DNA from: Sphingobacteriales bacterium
GTDB lineage: Bacteria > Bacteroidota > Bacteroidia > Chitinophagales > UBA2359
Direction: 5' to 3'
NCBI GenBank assembly: GCA_016706405.1
Contig: JADJJT010000003.1
Span: forward strand, 310,001 to 374,000
DNA length: 64,000 nucleotides
Positions within the stretch are counted from its first letter, which is position 1; each line of letters starts with the position of its first letter. This document shows, in pieces, positions 45,317 through 55,053 of the stretch. The notes under the pieces are model-generated. The model was given only the letters and a program-made list of their open reading frames with translations. It was not told the origin of the DNA and made no database searches. The translations under genes and the position numbers were made by a program.

Positions 45317-46567
45317 ATGTATAGTAAGAATACAATACTGTCTTTATTTTGTTTTATCTGGCTTTTATGCGGATTTTGTGTTTTAGGATGTAATTCGCAA
45401 GGCAGTACAGCAAAAAATAAAGTAGAAGTTAATGATACCGCGACTAATTCGGTAAATGAGCCGGATAATAATTTGTCGAGCACAAATGAGTGGTATAAAC
45501 GATTTGAAGGAACTATTGGCAATTTGCAGGTGGTTGTAAATTTATCGTTATTTGATACAAGTTTAGCCGGCAATTATTACTACGTAAAACGCGGCGAGTT
45601 TATTGATATTGATGGCGTTAAGGCTAATAACAACGAGTGGCAACTGAAAGAAACGACCATTGAGGGCGAAGAAACTGGCTCATTTTTAGGTAATTATGAC
45701 GATAAATTGCAAACTTTTTCCGGAACTTGGAAAGATGCTGGAGGCAAAATATCACTGCCCATAAAATTAACTGAAGCATATAATGAGGGGGCTTGGCAAT
45801 TCAATTTGTTAAACCGAACGCTTCAAAAAGGCAGTTGCCCCAACCCACCTTGCTTAGAGGTGGTTTTATCGTATTTTGAATCCGGAAAAAATATTCATTC
45901 GCCGGCAAAAGAAGCCATTAATACAAATGAATTGCAACAAGCCAAAGGTTTTATGTTGGCATTTGGCGAAAACACAAGCGACACAGCCAATGTATCGCTT
46001 GATGAGGCCTTTAATATCTTAGATAAAACCTACCAAAATATGGTTGACGAAATGCTGCCCGACACGGCCTCATTTGGCTCGTATGCCCTCTATTGGTCAC
46101 TTACTCGCCGCAGTAAAATTTTAACCAATACAGCACCAGTAGTTGTAATGTCTGAAGATGCCTACAGTTATACCGGAGGCGCACATGGCATGAACAGCAC
46201 AATGTATTATAATTATAATATGAAAAATGGCAGTTTCATTACAGCAAAAGAACTTTTTACAGACACCACCCAACTGCGCAAAGTATTGCTGCAAAAATTG
46301 CGGAAAAAATATAAATTAAAACCAAGTCAGCCGTTACAGGATGTTTTGCTTGTAACCGACAGCGATTTTTACATAACACCCAATTTCTATTTAGCGCCCG
46401 GCGGTATTGGGTTTGTATATAATCCTTACGAAATTGGCCCTTATGCTATGGGCATTATTACAATTTTTATGAGCTACGAAGATGTTAAGACATTATTAAA
46501 GCCTAATAATGCCCTCGATAATATGCGCAGCGAATTAAAGATTGCGGCAGGAGGATTGGCAAAATAA
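45317..46567 (+). CDS. DUF3298/RsiV-like lipoprotein
   Basis: 416 residues from ATG 45317. The frame opens 15 bases earlier at a GTG. Lipoprotein signal with WLLCGFCVLGC. C-terminal half: SYTGGAHGMNSTMYYNYNMK, LFTDTTQLRKVLLQKLRKKY, PNFYLAPGGIGFVYNPYEIG (DUF4163 and DUF3298 pattern as in RsiV). N-terminal half (about 40-160) is strand-rich. The family binds small ligands such as lysozyme-type proteins in RsiV, but the role here is unknown. Confidence 0.8.
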   Translation: MYSKNTILSLFCFIWLLCGFCVLGCNSQGSTAKNKVEVNDTATNSVNEPDNNLSSTNEWYKRFEGTIGNLQVVVNLSLFDTSLAGNYYYVKRGEFIDIDGVKANNNEWQLKETTIEGEETGSFLGNYDDKLQTFSGTWKDAGGKISLPIKLTEAYNEGAWQFNLLNRTLQKGSCPNPPCLEVVLSYFESGKNIHSPAKEAINTNELQQAKGFMLAFGENTSDTANVSLDEAFNILDKTYQNMVDEMLPDTASFGSYALYWSLTRRSKILTNTAPVVVMSEDAYSYTGGAHGMNSTMYYNYNMKNGSFITAKELFTDTTQLRKVLLQKLRKKYKLKPSQPLQDVLLVTDSDFYITPNFYLAPGGIGFVYNPYEIGPYAMGIITIFMSYEDVKTLLKPNNALDNMRSELKIAAGGLAK

Positions 46568-46587
46568 GCCAATTAATTATTAGAAAA

Positions 46588-46620
46588 AGAAAAGAGGGAT
46601 AACGTTATCCCTCTTTTTTT
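46588..46620. terminator. bidirectional hairpin terminator
   Basis: Perfect 12-base palindrome arms (AAGAGGGATAAC / GTTATCCCTCTT, 46592-46615) with A-run before and T-run after, between the convergent DUF3298-like and rpoZ genes. Confidence 0.85.
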
Positions 46621-46654
46621 ATTAAAACTAAATATTATCTTTGTGTTTCCGGAT

Positions 46655-47056
46655 TTATTGTTCAGTTTTTTCAATAACCGGCTCTTCCATTCTAAAATAA
46701 ATTTTATCTTCCATTAACTCTTCTAGTGCCAATAAAGTGGCATGAGGCATTTTTTCGTAAACGCGCGATATTTCAATTTGCTCTTTGTTTTCATGAACCT
46801 CTTCTAACGTGTCAGTTGCCGAGACAAAATCTTCAATCTTTTCGTGCAACTCTTCTTTTAAAGTTGCCGCTATTTGATTGGCACGCTTGCCAACAATAGC
46901 AATGGTTTGATAGGTGTTTCCGGTAATTTCGTGCAGGCTGTTTAGGTCGCGTGGTTCAATGTTAGGGGCAATAATAAATTTCTTCTTTTTGCCATAATTG
47001 CTAATATGCGTAGCATTTTGGTTGTTCTGTTGTTTCTTTTTAGGTAAATTACTCAT
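46655..47056 (-). CDS. rpoZ: DNA-directed RNA polymerase omega subunit (RpoZ-like)
   Basis: 133 residues. The NTYQTIAIVGKRANQIAATL segment (about 48-67) matches the omega/Rpb6 helix that clamps the beta' subunit. The N-terminus is polar and the C-terminus acidic, as in Bacteroidota omega. It follows bamD by 76 bases. In many Bacteroidota bamD-rpoZ is followed by coaBC, but here a terminator follows instead. Confidence 0.88.
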   Translation of the reverse strand: MSNLPKKKQQNNQNATHISNYGKKKKFIIAPNIEPRDLNSLHEITGNTYQTIAIVGKRANQIAATLKEELHEKIEDFVSATDTLEEVHENKEQIEISRVYEKMPHATLLALEELMEDKIYFRMEEPVIEKTEQ

Positions 47057-47132
47057 GGTATTATAAATGTAAATTCGTTGATTGGTTAATTTGTTAATTA
47101 TATTTTGAATGAATGGTGCAAAAATGAATAAA

Positions 47133-47948
47133 CTAATTGGCAGTAATTTTTTTTAAGGCATTCGTGGCCAACGAAAAAATACGCTCGGCATCTTTAATGT
47201 AAGTGCTTTGCGGAAAACGCTCAATAAAATTTGTATAAGTTTTTATTACTTGACTATATCTGTCGGCTTGTTTTGTTTCGACGCTCTTTTTTGCCAAATC
47301 ATATTCAGATTCTAAAATATTAAAACTAATTTGTTCTTTTCGTTTTGTATCCGGAAAATCGCGCAGTACATTTTTAAACGAAGTAATTGCCGCCTGATAA
47401 TTGCCAATTTTATGATATAAATTTGCACTCATAAAAGCTTTTTCTTCTAATTTAAGCCTTAGTTCGTCAATTAAAATATTACAGCTGGCTACTTTGTCGC
47501 TTTGTGGGTAAGTATTTATAAATGTTTGTAAGGTTTCAATGGCTTTTTCGGTTTCGGTTTGCTCTAAACTTATGTTTGGCGACATTTGATAATGGCTATA
47601 ACCCACCATATACATTGCATCTTCGGTATAAGCGCTATTAGGGTAAATTTCGGTAAAGTTTTGAAAATAATAGGCCGACATCAGGTAATTTGCATCCGAG
47701 TATTGGCAGTAGGCATAAAAATAATACAGTTTTTCGGCCTCTTTACTGCCTCGGTACACCCCCATTAAGTCTTCAAAAAGCGGAATAGCCTTTGTACACT
47801 GGCCTGCATTATAATATTCTTTAACCTTTTTGTATTTTAGCTCGTGGTTGGTACTTTTTAATATCTTCTGATAGTTATCGCAACTCGATGTACATAGTAA
47901 CAGACATCCGGAAATAAATAACGATAAAATATAATATTGCTTCTTCAT
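47133..47948 (-). CDS. bamD: outer membrane protein assembly factor BamD
   Basis: 271 residues from the ATG at 47948. The frame opens 18 bases earlier. Lipoprotein signal MKKQYYILSLFISGCLLLCT ending TSSC. TPR-like repeats: KYKKVKEYYNAGQCTKAIPL, ANYLMSAYYFQNFTEIYPNS, AIETLQTFINTYPQSDKVAS, AAITSFKNVLRDFPDTKRKE. BamD is the essential lipoprotein of the BAM complex that inserts outer-membrane barrels. A minus-strand TAACTTTG at 47964-47971 is a likely -7 box. Confidence 0.92.
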   Translation of the reverse strand: MKKQYYILSLFISGCLLLCTSSCDNYQKILKSTNHELKYKKVKEYYNAGQCTKAIPLFEDLMGVYRGSKEAEKLYYFYAYCQYSDANYLMSAYYFQNFTEIYPNSAYTEDAMYMVGYSHYQMSPNISLEQTETEKAIETLQTFINTYPQSDKVASCNILIDELRLKLEEKAFMSANLYHKIGNYQAAITSFKNVLRDFPDTKRKEQISFNILESEYDLAKKSVETKQADRYSQVIKTYTNFIERFPQSTYIKDAERIFSLATNALKKITAN

Positions 47949-47963
47949 ACTTAATAGAACATG

Positions 47964-47971
47964 CAAAGTTA
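47964..47971 (-). promoter_or_regulatory. -7 box (TAACTTTG) of bamD-rpoZ
   Basis: Minus-strand TAnnTTTG 16 bases before the bamD ATG, implying a very short leader. Confidence 0.5.
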
Positions 47972-48235
47972 CGGCTTTTTTCTGGATATTGCTGAATTTT
48001 TGTTTAAGCTATATTATTAAAAATTTTGCCCATGATTCACCAAATCTATCCAAGTTTTATCAAGGACATTTTAAACAGCAAATTAGTTGCAAGGACAATT
48101 CATTGCCATGCCTACCTAACAGGCTATAAAATAAAATTTTGTTAAATTTTAAACGTTTTTTTGCCCTTTTATTAAAAACACAATACCAATTGCCGTATTT
48201 TGCGTTGATACTTTACGCTTAAAACAGATTTGTTA

Positions 48236-51190
48236 ATGAAAAAGTTAAATTTTATGCTTCCTCTACTCAATATTAAATTATTTTTTGTTTCGATATGCTT
48301 GTTTGCTTTCTTACTGCTAAGCCAAACAACACAGGCATTTCATATAGTAGGGGGCGAAATTACCTACGAATGTTTAGACGATAACGGCAACTACAAAATA
48401 AAAATAACCATTTACCGCGACTGTTATTGTACTAACTGCGCCGAATTAGACAACCCCGCCTACCTGTTTATTTACAAAGACGATGGGCAAGTTTTAAAAA
48501 AAGATTCTATCTTAAATCCCGCGATTGATTATGTGCAACCACCTAATAATATTTGTTTGGAAACCTTGCCGCCCGTTTGTGTAGAGCGCGGTATTTATAC
48601 TAAAAATATTAAATTAAACACAGAAACATCCGGATATTGGTTGGTTTATCAACGCTACAGCCGCAACAGTACCATTATTAATATTGTAACGCCTAACGAA
48701 ACTGGCTCAACATATAGCACCTATATACCACCGCAAAATATAGCTCTTTGCAATAACTCGCCCAATTTTAACAGTTTTCCGCCTACGGTAATATGTGCCA
48801 ACCAACCCTTGTGGGTCAATGCCTCGGCTACCGATATTGACGGCGACTCGTTGGTGTACGAACTTTGCGACCCCCTTATTGGAGGCAACGACATATGCCC
48901 TCAACCCGGATCTTATACCCCGCTGCAATGCGCCGACCCTCCGCCGCCGCCACCCTACGAAACAGTAACCTGGCAGGCAGGCTATATGGCTACAAACCCA
49001 TTGGGCGGCACACCAAAAGTTTCAATTGATGCCAAAACAGGTATTTTAACTGGTTTTCCTAATACAATTGGCCAATTTGTGGTGGGTATTTGTGTAACCG
49101 AGTTTCGCAATGGGGTGCCTATAAATACCATCCGCCGCGATTTTCAGTTTAATGTTACCGAATGTGTTGTTATTGATGCCTTGGTAAAATCAGACCAAAT
49201 TACCGCCGAAGGCAACCTTGTTATTACCGACTGCGAAGGCGATTATACCATCCAATTTACCAACCAAAGTTTAGGTGCAAAATATTATAAATGGGAATTT
49301 GGCGATCCGGCATCCGGAGTTTTAAATTTTTCGGATCTCGTAAACCCCTCGCACACCTACCCCGATACCGGCACTTACACCATCAAACTTTGGGCCGATG
49401 CCGGTATTGAAAACTTAAATTGCGCCGACAGTACCACTATTATTTTAAACCTCTATCCAAAATTAGAAAGCAAGTTTGCCCTAAAAGATACTTGCGCCTA
49501 TAGTCCGGTATGGCTTCAAGACTTGTCTGTATCTGATTTTGGTGCCATAGACAGTTGGGCGTGGAGTTTTGGCAACGGCGACAGCAGTTTTGTTCAAAAT
49601 CCTGTTTATACCTACAAAAAACCGGGCAATTATCAAATTAGCCTTACCGTAACAACTGCTTTGGGCTGTAAGGTTACGTCTGTTCAAAATATTACAATTT
49701 TTCCTTCTACCTCGCCCGATTTTACTTTTGTTAATCCTTGCGCCACACAAGTTGTTAGCTTTACGCCTGCCGATACAACCGCCAGCGACTATTTTTGGGA
49801 TTTTGGCGACCCCACCTCGGGTGCCAACAACACCTCAACAAAAAAACTGCCAAAACATACTTACAAAACATCCGGAAAATATACCGTAACCCTAACAGTT
49901 AATGCTAATAGCAATTGCCCGGCAACAACTACAAAAACCATAGAAATACATCCAAATTTAATCATAAATGTAGGCCCCGACCAAACAATTTGCGAAGGGC
50001 AAACCGTAAGCCTTAAAATGCTTAGCCCTGCACCCAAGCCCGCTTACAAATACCAATGGACACCTGCAAACCAAGTTACAGACAGTAAAGCAGCCAACAC
50101 CACCGGCAAACCAACCGCCGATACCGTAAAATTTAATTTGAACGTAACAGACGAAAACGGTTGTAAATGGAACGACAATTTATTTGCATTTGTAAATCCA
50201 CTTCCTACCGTTTTTGCCGGAAACGACACCGCAATTTGTTTAGGACAACAAATTACTTTAACAGGTTTAGTTACGCCACCTCAATACAAAACTATAAAAT
50301 GGAGCGGCAACGGCCAAACAAATACCACCGATTTAAACTGGGTGGTTCAGCCCGACAGCACAAATATTTATACCCTCGCTGTTACCGACACAAATAAATG
50401 CAGCAATTCCGACAAAATAACAATAACCGTAATTCAACCGGTAGAAATATTTGCGCCCGATGCCGTATTATGCCAAAACGACTCGGTTGAAATTGCGGCT
50501 ACTGCCAATGCCACTTCGTTTTTATGGTCTCCGGATGAATATTTAAGCAACCCAACATCGCCCAGCACTTGGGTTTACCCTCCTTCAAGTACAATTTATA
50601 CAGTCTCAGCATTTAACGAATGTTTCTCGGCCACCGATTCGGTTAATATTACCGTTTTAGAGAACCCGGTTGTAGATGCTGGATTAGGAGGCATTATTAA
50701 CGCCGGAGAAAATTTACCCCTTTTAGCCAACGCACCAACTGCCGTTTTATTAAACTGGGAGCCTCCAACCGGGCTTTCAAACCCCTCCATTGCCAACCCC
50801 GTAGCCGCCCCACTAACCACTACTATTTACACACTTACCGCTACCGATGCAAATGGCTGTAAATCTACCGATACCTTAACTATTACGGTTACTAATATTA
50901 TTGATTTGGTTGCACCCAACGCATTCTCGCCCAATAATGACGGTGTAAATGATGTGTTTCAGCTTGTTCATACAAGAGGAATAAAAGAAATAATTAATTT
51001 CAGAGTGTATAACCGATGGGGGCAAATGGTGTACCAAGGCAGTGGGCAAACAATTGAAGACATAGGCGGGTGGAATGGCTTGTTTAAACAAAAACCACAA
51101 GAAACAGGTGTTTATGCATGGTATGCACTTGTAAAAACCTATTTTGACGAAGAAATGGTGTTTAAAGGCAATTTAACTTTGATAAAATAG
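48236..51190 (+). CDS. PKD-domain surface protein with gliding-type C-terminal sorting domain (CHU_C)
   Basis: 984 residues from ATG 48236. Signal peptide ending TTQAFH, with HIVGGEITYECLDDNGNYKI just after it (common N-terminal module). PKD repeats: YYKWEFGDPASG ... DTGTYTIKLW, IDSWAWSFGNGDS ... PGNYQISLTV and ASDYFWDFGDPTSG ... SGKYTVTLTV, then Ig-like repeats. C-terminal PNAFSPNNDGVNDVFQ and VYNRWGQMVYQ, the type-B T9SS sorting domain found in gliding adhesins such as SprB. Probably a long cell-surface protein for adhesion or gliding. The substrate is unknown. Confidence 0.9.
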   Translation: MKKLNFMLPLLNIKLFFVSICLFAFLLLSQTTQAFHIVGGEITYECLDDNGNYKIKITIYRDCYCTNCAELDNPAYLFIYKDDGQVLKKDSILNPAIDYVQPPNNICLETLPPVCVERGIYTKNIKLNTETSGYWLVYQRYSRNSTIINIVTPNETGSTYSTYIPPQNIALCNNSPNFNSFPPTVICANQPLWVNASATDIDGDSLVYELCDPLIGGNDICPQPGSYTPLQCADPPPPPPYETVTWQAGYMATNPLGGTPKVSIDAKTGILTGFPNTIGQFVVGICVTEFRNGVPINTIRRDFQFNVTECVVIDALVKSDQITAEGNLVITDCEGDYTIQFTNQSLGAKYYKWEFGDPASGVLNFSDLVNPSHTYPDTGTYTIKLWADAGIENLNCADSTTIILNLYPKLESKFALKDTCAYSPVWLQDLSVSDFGAIDSWAWSFGNGDSSFVQNPVYTYKKPGNYQISLTVTTALGCKVTSVQNITIFPSTSPDFTFVNPCATQVVSFTPADTTASDYFWDFGDPTSGANNTSTKKLPKHTYKTSGKYTVTLTVNANSNCPATTTKTIEIHPNLIINVGPDQTICEGQTVSLKMLSPAPKPAYKYQWTPANQVTDSKAANTTGKPTADTVKFNLNVTDENGCKWNDNLFAFVNPLPTVFAGNDTAICLGQQITLTGLVTPPQYKTIKWSGNGQTNTTDLNWVVQPDSTNIYTLAVTDTNKCSNSDKITITVIQPVEIFAPDAVLCQNDSVEIAATANATSFLWSPDEYLSNPTSPSTWVYPPSSTIYTVSAFNECFSATDSVNITVLENPVVDAGLGGIINAGENLPLLANAPTAVLLNWEPPTGLSNPSIANPVAAPLTTTIYTLTATDANGCKSTDTLTITVTNIIDLVAPNAFSPNNDGVNDVFQLVHTRGIKEIINFRVYNRWGQMVYQGSGQTIEDIGGWNGLFKQKPQETGVYAWYALVKTYFDEEMVFKGNLTLIK

Positions 51191-51235
51191 AAAGATAAAA
51201 ACAAGGCCAGCAACCCTTAAATTAATTCTATCCCT

Positions 51236-52945
51236 ATGAACCGGATAAACGCTATGCCCAACAAAAAATTTGCCGTCTTTTTGTTGGGCGGTTTGGCAAT
51301 TTGGTTGGTTGTTTATCATGTTTACGGCTATTTTGGTCATTACGGTTTTGACGACATGGATTATGCCTACTACGCTGCGCAATGGGCAAACGGAAATGTA
51401 TTGCTTAACAACGACATGTTTGCCTATAGGTGGGCAATTATAGTACCAACCGCAATAAGTTATGCCCTATTTGGCATTAACGACACGGCCTCGTCTATAT
51501 ACCCTTTGGCCATTACGCTGGCTACGGGTTGTTTATTGCTTTATGTTGCTTCGCAATTTGGCAAATTGGCCATGTTTTTTACAACTATTGTTTGGGCGCT
51601 TAACCATTGGACCTTGTTTTATGCCGATAAAATTATGCCCGACATTATTCAAGCGTTTGGCATTTTGGCTGCATTTGTTATTTACTGTCAATACAGGTTT
51701 AGCAATTCTCCGGATGCTAAAACGCCCGCTCCGGATAAACCTCAACGCAAACTTAATCTGCTTTGGTATCAGTTAGGTTTTGCGTTTGCGCTGTTTTTTG
51801 CCTTTCTGGCCAAAGAAACTGTTTTTGTAATTACACCTTTTTTATTGTATTTACTTGTTGTTGATGGCTTTGCCGGCAATAAACACATGCGGCATTTTTG
51901 GCTTGGCAGCATATTAGCTGGCAGCGTTATTTTATTGACCTATTTATTGCTTATTGGCTCATTAACCGGCAACTGGCTGATGCGTTTTGATGCCATAGCA
52001 CAAAACATGTACTACAACCCAAACTATACCGAAAACTTACAGCCTTTAATGCAGCGCATTACCTACGGCTTAATTTTGCTGTTTATTCAGCAGGGTATGG
52101 CTATAAGTATGGGTTTGGCTTTGCCCTTGGTTTGGCCACAGTGCAAGTTATATCTAATGCTTAAAATGCCCACCCAGCAATCTTTTTGGGCAATAGTCTT
52201 TGTAGGGCTGTTTATGTCGGCATATTTTACAACCACCTCATTTACTAATTATATGCCTATGCGCACCGACCCCCGCCACTACCTGTTTTTAATTCCCGTA
52301 GCGGCCATTTCGGCTGGTCAAGTATTGGCTATTTGGGCTAAGCATAATAAATACACCCTTTACTTAACCCTTTTTGCAGCAGTTTGCTTTGTTAGCAGTC
52401 TTTTATCGGCCAATAAATGGGCGAGTTTATATTTGTACTTGCCCTTGTTTTTAATATTTGTTTTTACACTAATCCTTTTTGAAACAAAACGCAAAATTGC
52501 GAACCAACAAATTTTATTGTCAATTGCATTTTTTGCTGCTACAATTATTTATCCGGCAAGTTATATGCTGTATGCAAACAACAACGGTTATGCCCATCAA
52601 AAACAGTTTATTTGGAATTACTTTAAAAATAAACCGTATAAAATTACAGTTGTTACCAACAAAGTACAGCGCAATTTAGCCAACTATTACTATGGTTTTA
52701 ATACCCAAGCCTACCAACATCAATACCTAAGTTTTGACGAGGCCACTAAAGCCCAGTTTTCGCCCTCCGACAGTGTTTATGTGATAAACAACTGGCATAC
52801 CCAAAGTTTATCCGGATTAAATTGGGAACGACTGCCGCAGTATATTAAAAACTCACCTCCAAGTTTAGTGAAATTGTACGAAGACCCTCAAACAATAGTA
52901 ATTTGGAAAGTTACAGACCCATCCATTTTACAAAACAAAAATTAA
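51236..52945 (+). CDS. multi-pass membrane glycosyltransferase-like protein (GT-C type)
   Basis: 569 residues with about ten to twelve membrane segments. The first loop has FGHYGFDDMDYAYYAAQWAN, the acidic motif of GT39-type GT-C enzymes, and KETVFVITPFLLYLLV in a later segment. A polar C-terminal domain of about 120 residues (KITVVTNKVQRNLANYYY) follows. GT-C enzymes use polyprenyl-phosphate sugars on the periplasmic side. The polyprenol-phosphate mannose synthase at 17060 could supply the donor (inference). Confidence 0.78.
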   Translation: MNRINAMPNKKFAVFLLGGLAIWLVVYHVYGYFGHYGFDDMDYAYYAAQWANGNVLLNNDMFAYRWAIIVPTAISYALFGINDTASSIYPLAITLATGCLLLYVASQFGKLAMFFTTIVWALNHWTLFYADKIMPDIIQAFGILAAFVIYCQYRFSNSPDAKTPAPDKPQRKLNLLWYQLGFAFALFFAFLAKETVFVITPFLLYLLVVDGFAGNKHMRHFWLGSILAGSVILLTYLLLIGSLTGNWLMRFDAIAQNMYYNPNYTENLQPLMQRITYGLILLFIQQGMAISMGLALPLVWPQCKLYLMLKMPTQQSFWAIVFVGLFMSAYFTTTSFTNYMPMRTDPRHYLFLIPVAAISAGQVLAIWAKHNKYTLYLTLFAAVCFVSSLLSANKWASLYLYLPLFLIFVFTLILFETKRKIANQQILLSIAFFAATIIYPASYMLYANNNGYAHQKQFIWNYFKNKPYKITVVTNKVQRNLANYYYGFNTQAYQHQYLSFDEATKAQFSPSDSVYVINNWHTQSLSGLNWERLPQYIKNSPPSLVKLYEDPQTIVIWKVTDPSILQNKN

Positions 52946-53000
52946 GTAAAATTACTACGCATACAAATAACCGAGTATATTTAAAGCCAAAGAAAATACC

Positions 53001-53008
53001 TATTTTTG
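53001..53008 (+). promoter_or_regulatory. -7 box (TATTTTTG) upstream of kbl
   Basis: TAnnTTTG match 155 bases before the kbl ATG. Two TCCGGA sites lie between. Confidence 0.35.
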
Positions 53009-53162
53009 TAGCTTGAAACAGTTGTCTAAATTATTTTATTCCGGATTATATTTAGCGTATATAAGACGTACAACAATTTTTCCGGATATAATTTAGCCAA
53101 GTTCTCATTTAATCGCCGAAAAAACAAAAAATCAACCCAACTATTCTCCAATTTCAATTTTT

Positions 53163-54350
53163 ATGTACACCATTAAAGACCAGCTACAAACCGAAATTGA
53201 CCAAATACGCCATTCGGGACTTTACAAAACCGAACGAATAATAACTACACCTCAACAAGCCGAAATTTCTACCGCTCAAACCACAGGAAGTGTTTTAAAT
53301 TTTTGTGCCAACAATTATTTAGGGCTTTCGGCGCACCCGCAGGTAATTGCCGCTGCCAAACAAGCCATTGATGATTGGGGTTATGGCCTTTCGTCGGTAC
53401 GGTTTATTTGTGGCACTCAAAGCATCCATAAGATTTTAGAAGCAAAAATTTCGGAATTTTTGGGCACCGAAGATACCATTTTATATGCCGCCGCTTTCGA
53501 TGCCAATGGGGGGGTATTTGAGCCGCTTTTTGCCGAACAAGATGCCATTATTAGCGACGAGCTTAATCATGCCAGCATAATTGACGGCGTGCGCCTTAGC
53601 AAAGCCGAGCGTTACCGTTACGCCCATAATAATATGAATGATTTAGAGGCGCAACTTCAAAAAACAACACATTGCCGCCGCCGGATTATTGTTACAGATG
53701 GCGTTTTTTCTATGGATGGCACCATTGCTCAGTTAGACAAAATTTGTGCCTTAGCCGAAAAATACGAGGCAATGGTAATGACTGATGAGTGCCACAGTAC
53801 CGGATTTATGGGCAAAACAGGGCGTGGTGTTCACGAGCATTGCAACGTTATAAATAAAGTTGATATTATTACCGGCACACTCGGAAAAGCACTCGGCGGG
53901 GCATCGGGCGGTTTTACCAGTGGCCGCAAAGAAATAATTGAAATGCTGCGCCAACGCTCGCGGCCTTATTTGTTTTCAAACACGGTTGCCCCTTCAATTG
54001 TAGGTGCTTCAATAGCGGTAATTGACCTTTTAAGCAGCACTACCGCCCTGCGCGATAAATTAGAATGGAATACCCAATATTTCAGAAATGGCATGACCAA
54101 CGCCGGATTTGACATAAAACAAGGCACACACCCCATTGTACCCGTTATGTTGTACGACTCGGTACTGGCACAACAGTTTGCCGAAAAACTGCTTCAATTG
54201 GGTATTTATGTGGTAGGTTTTTATTACCCTGTTGTTAAACAAGGGCAGGCACGCATTAGGGTGCAAGTTAGTGCCGTACACGAGCAGGCCCACTTAGACA
54301 AAGCTATTGCAGCTTTCACTCAAGCAGGCAAGGAACTCGGTGTTATTTAA
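53163..54350 (+). CDS. kbl: glycine C-acetyltransferase (2-amino-3-ketobutyrate CoA ligase)
   Basis: 395 residues, class II PLP aminotransferase fold of the alpha-oxoamine synthase family. NFCANNYLGLSAHPQVI (about 42-58), GLSSVRFICGTQSIHKILE, DELNHASIIDGVRLSKA, TDGVFSMDGTIAQLDKI, and the PLP Lys in DIITGTLGKALGGASGGF (about 237-254). It cleaves 2-amino-3-ketobutyrate with CoA to glycine and acetyl-CoA in threonine breakdown. The usual partner threonine dehydrogenase (tdh) is not in the window. Confidence 0.93.
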   Translation: MYTIKDQLQTEIDQIRHSGLYKTERIITTPQQAEISTAQTTGSVLNFCANNYLGLSAHPQVIAAAKQAIDDWGYGLSSVRFICGTQSIHKILEAKISEFLGTEDTILYAAAFDANGGVFEPLFAEQDAIISDELNHASIIDGVRLSKAERYRYAHNNMNDLEAQLQKTTHCRRRIIVTDGVFSMDGTIAQLDKICALAEKYEAMVMTDECHSTGFMGKTGRGVHEHCNVINKVDIITGTLGKALGGASGGFTSGRKEIIEMLRQRSRPYLFSNTVAPSIVGASIAVIDLLSSTTALRDKLEWNTQYFRNGMTNAGFDIKQGTHPIVPVMLYDSVLAQQFAEKLLQLGIYVVGFYYPVVKQGQARIRVQVSAVHEQAHLDKAIAAFTQAGKELGVI

Positions 54351-54481
54351 GACTTTTTTTATTAGCAGCAATTATTGTTTTCTTCCGGAAAAAACTAAAC
54401 TAAATTCATCTGGCAATTTCTTCCGGATATTTAATTAGCTAATGATACAAAGCAAGGTTTTTGTTAAGCAAAGTCGGCTAT

Positions 54482-54849
54482 TTACTGTTTAAACGAAATT
54501 TCGTCAATTTTACCGTTGGCAAGGACCAAATTAACCCTGTAAACTCCTTTTTTGGTGTTTAATTGCCCAACTACTGCATTACTTCCATTAGGGGCTTTTA
54601 CCGAATGTTTTACGCTAAATCCGGTTGGTTGCACTTGGTTAAAAAATTGTTGTAAAACTTGGGTTGCTTGTACAGTAGTATAGCTTCCGTCGCTACTGGG
54701 CAGGGCAATATCAATCGTTGATGCTAATGCACTTGTCAAGGCAGTTGCATTACCTGTGCGCAGGCCGAGGCATAATCTTGCCCGGTTACTGAAAAAGAGG
54801 CCAGCAAGCTAATAAAAACGATTACGAAAATATTAAGTAAGTGTTTCAT
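54482..54849 (-). pseudogene. DUF4783-like secreted protein, frameshifted
   Basis: The start at 54849 gives a good signal peptide (MKHLLNIFVIVFISLLASFS, then TGQD) but the frame stops at 54735. The main body lies in another frame: GNATALTSALASTIDIALPS, AIDIALPSSDGSYTT-like start, QVLQQFFNQVQPTGFSVKHS and GVYRVNLVLANGKIDEI to the stop at 54482, which matches the small DUF4783 family. The frames join between about 54745 and 54775. Read together, they give about 120 residues, the family length. Either a broken gene or an assembly indel. Confidence 0.65.
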
Positions 54850-55016
54850 GAGGGATGGAGGGGGAGAGAACTAAATTAGAAAAGGATTTTTTAAGGTGCG
54901 TTTTTATATTTGTTTACAATTTTGACGTTTAACCGGAAAATAGTCATTAAGCTTGCCTATCAATTTACTAAACGGCAAAATAAAATATTTATTTTACTTT
55001 TGAGCATTATGCGTTG

Positions 55017-55024
55017 TAACTTTG
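55017..55024 (+). promoter_or_regulatory. -7 box (TAACTTTG) of gpmI
   Basis: TAnnTTTG match 29 bases before the gpmI ATG. Confidence 0.5.
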
Positions 55025-55053
55025 ATGCTAAATTTACATGAGCGTTTAATTCA

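Noticed and set aside
46632..46639. TATCTTTG box after the DUF3298-like gene
   Set aside because: Matches the -7 box, but no plus-strand gene follows; rpoZ is on the other strand.
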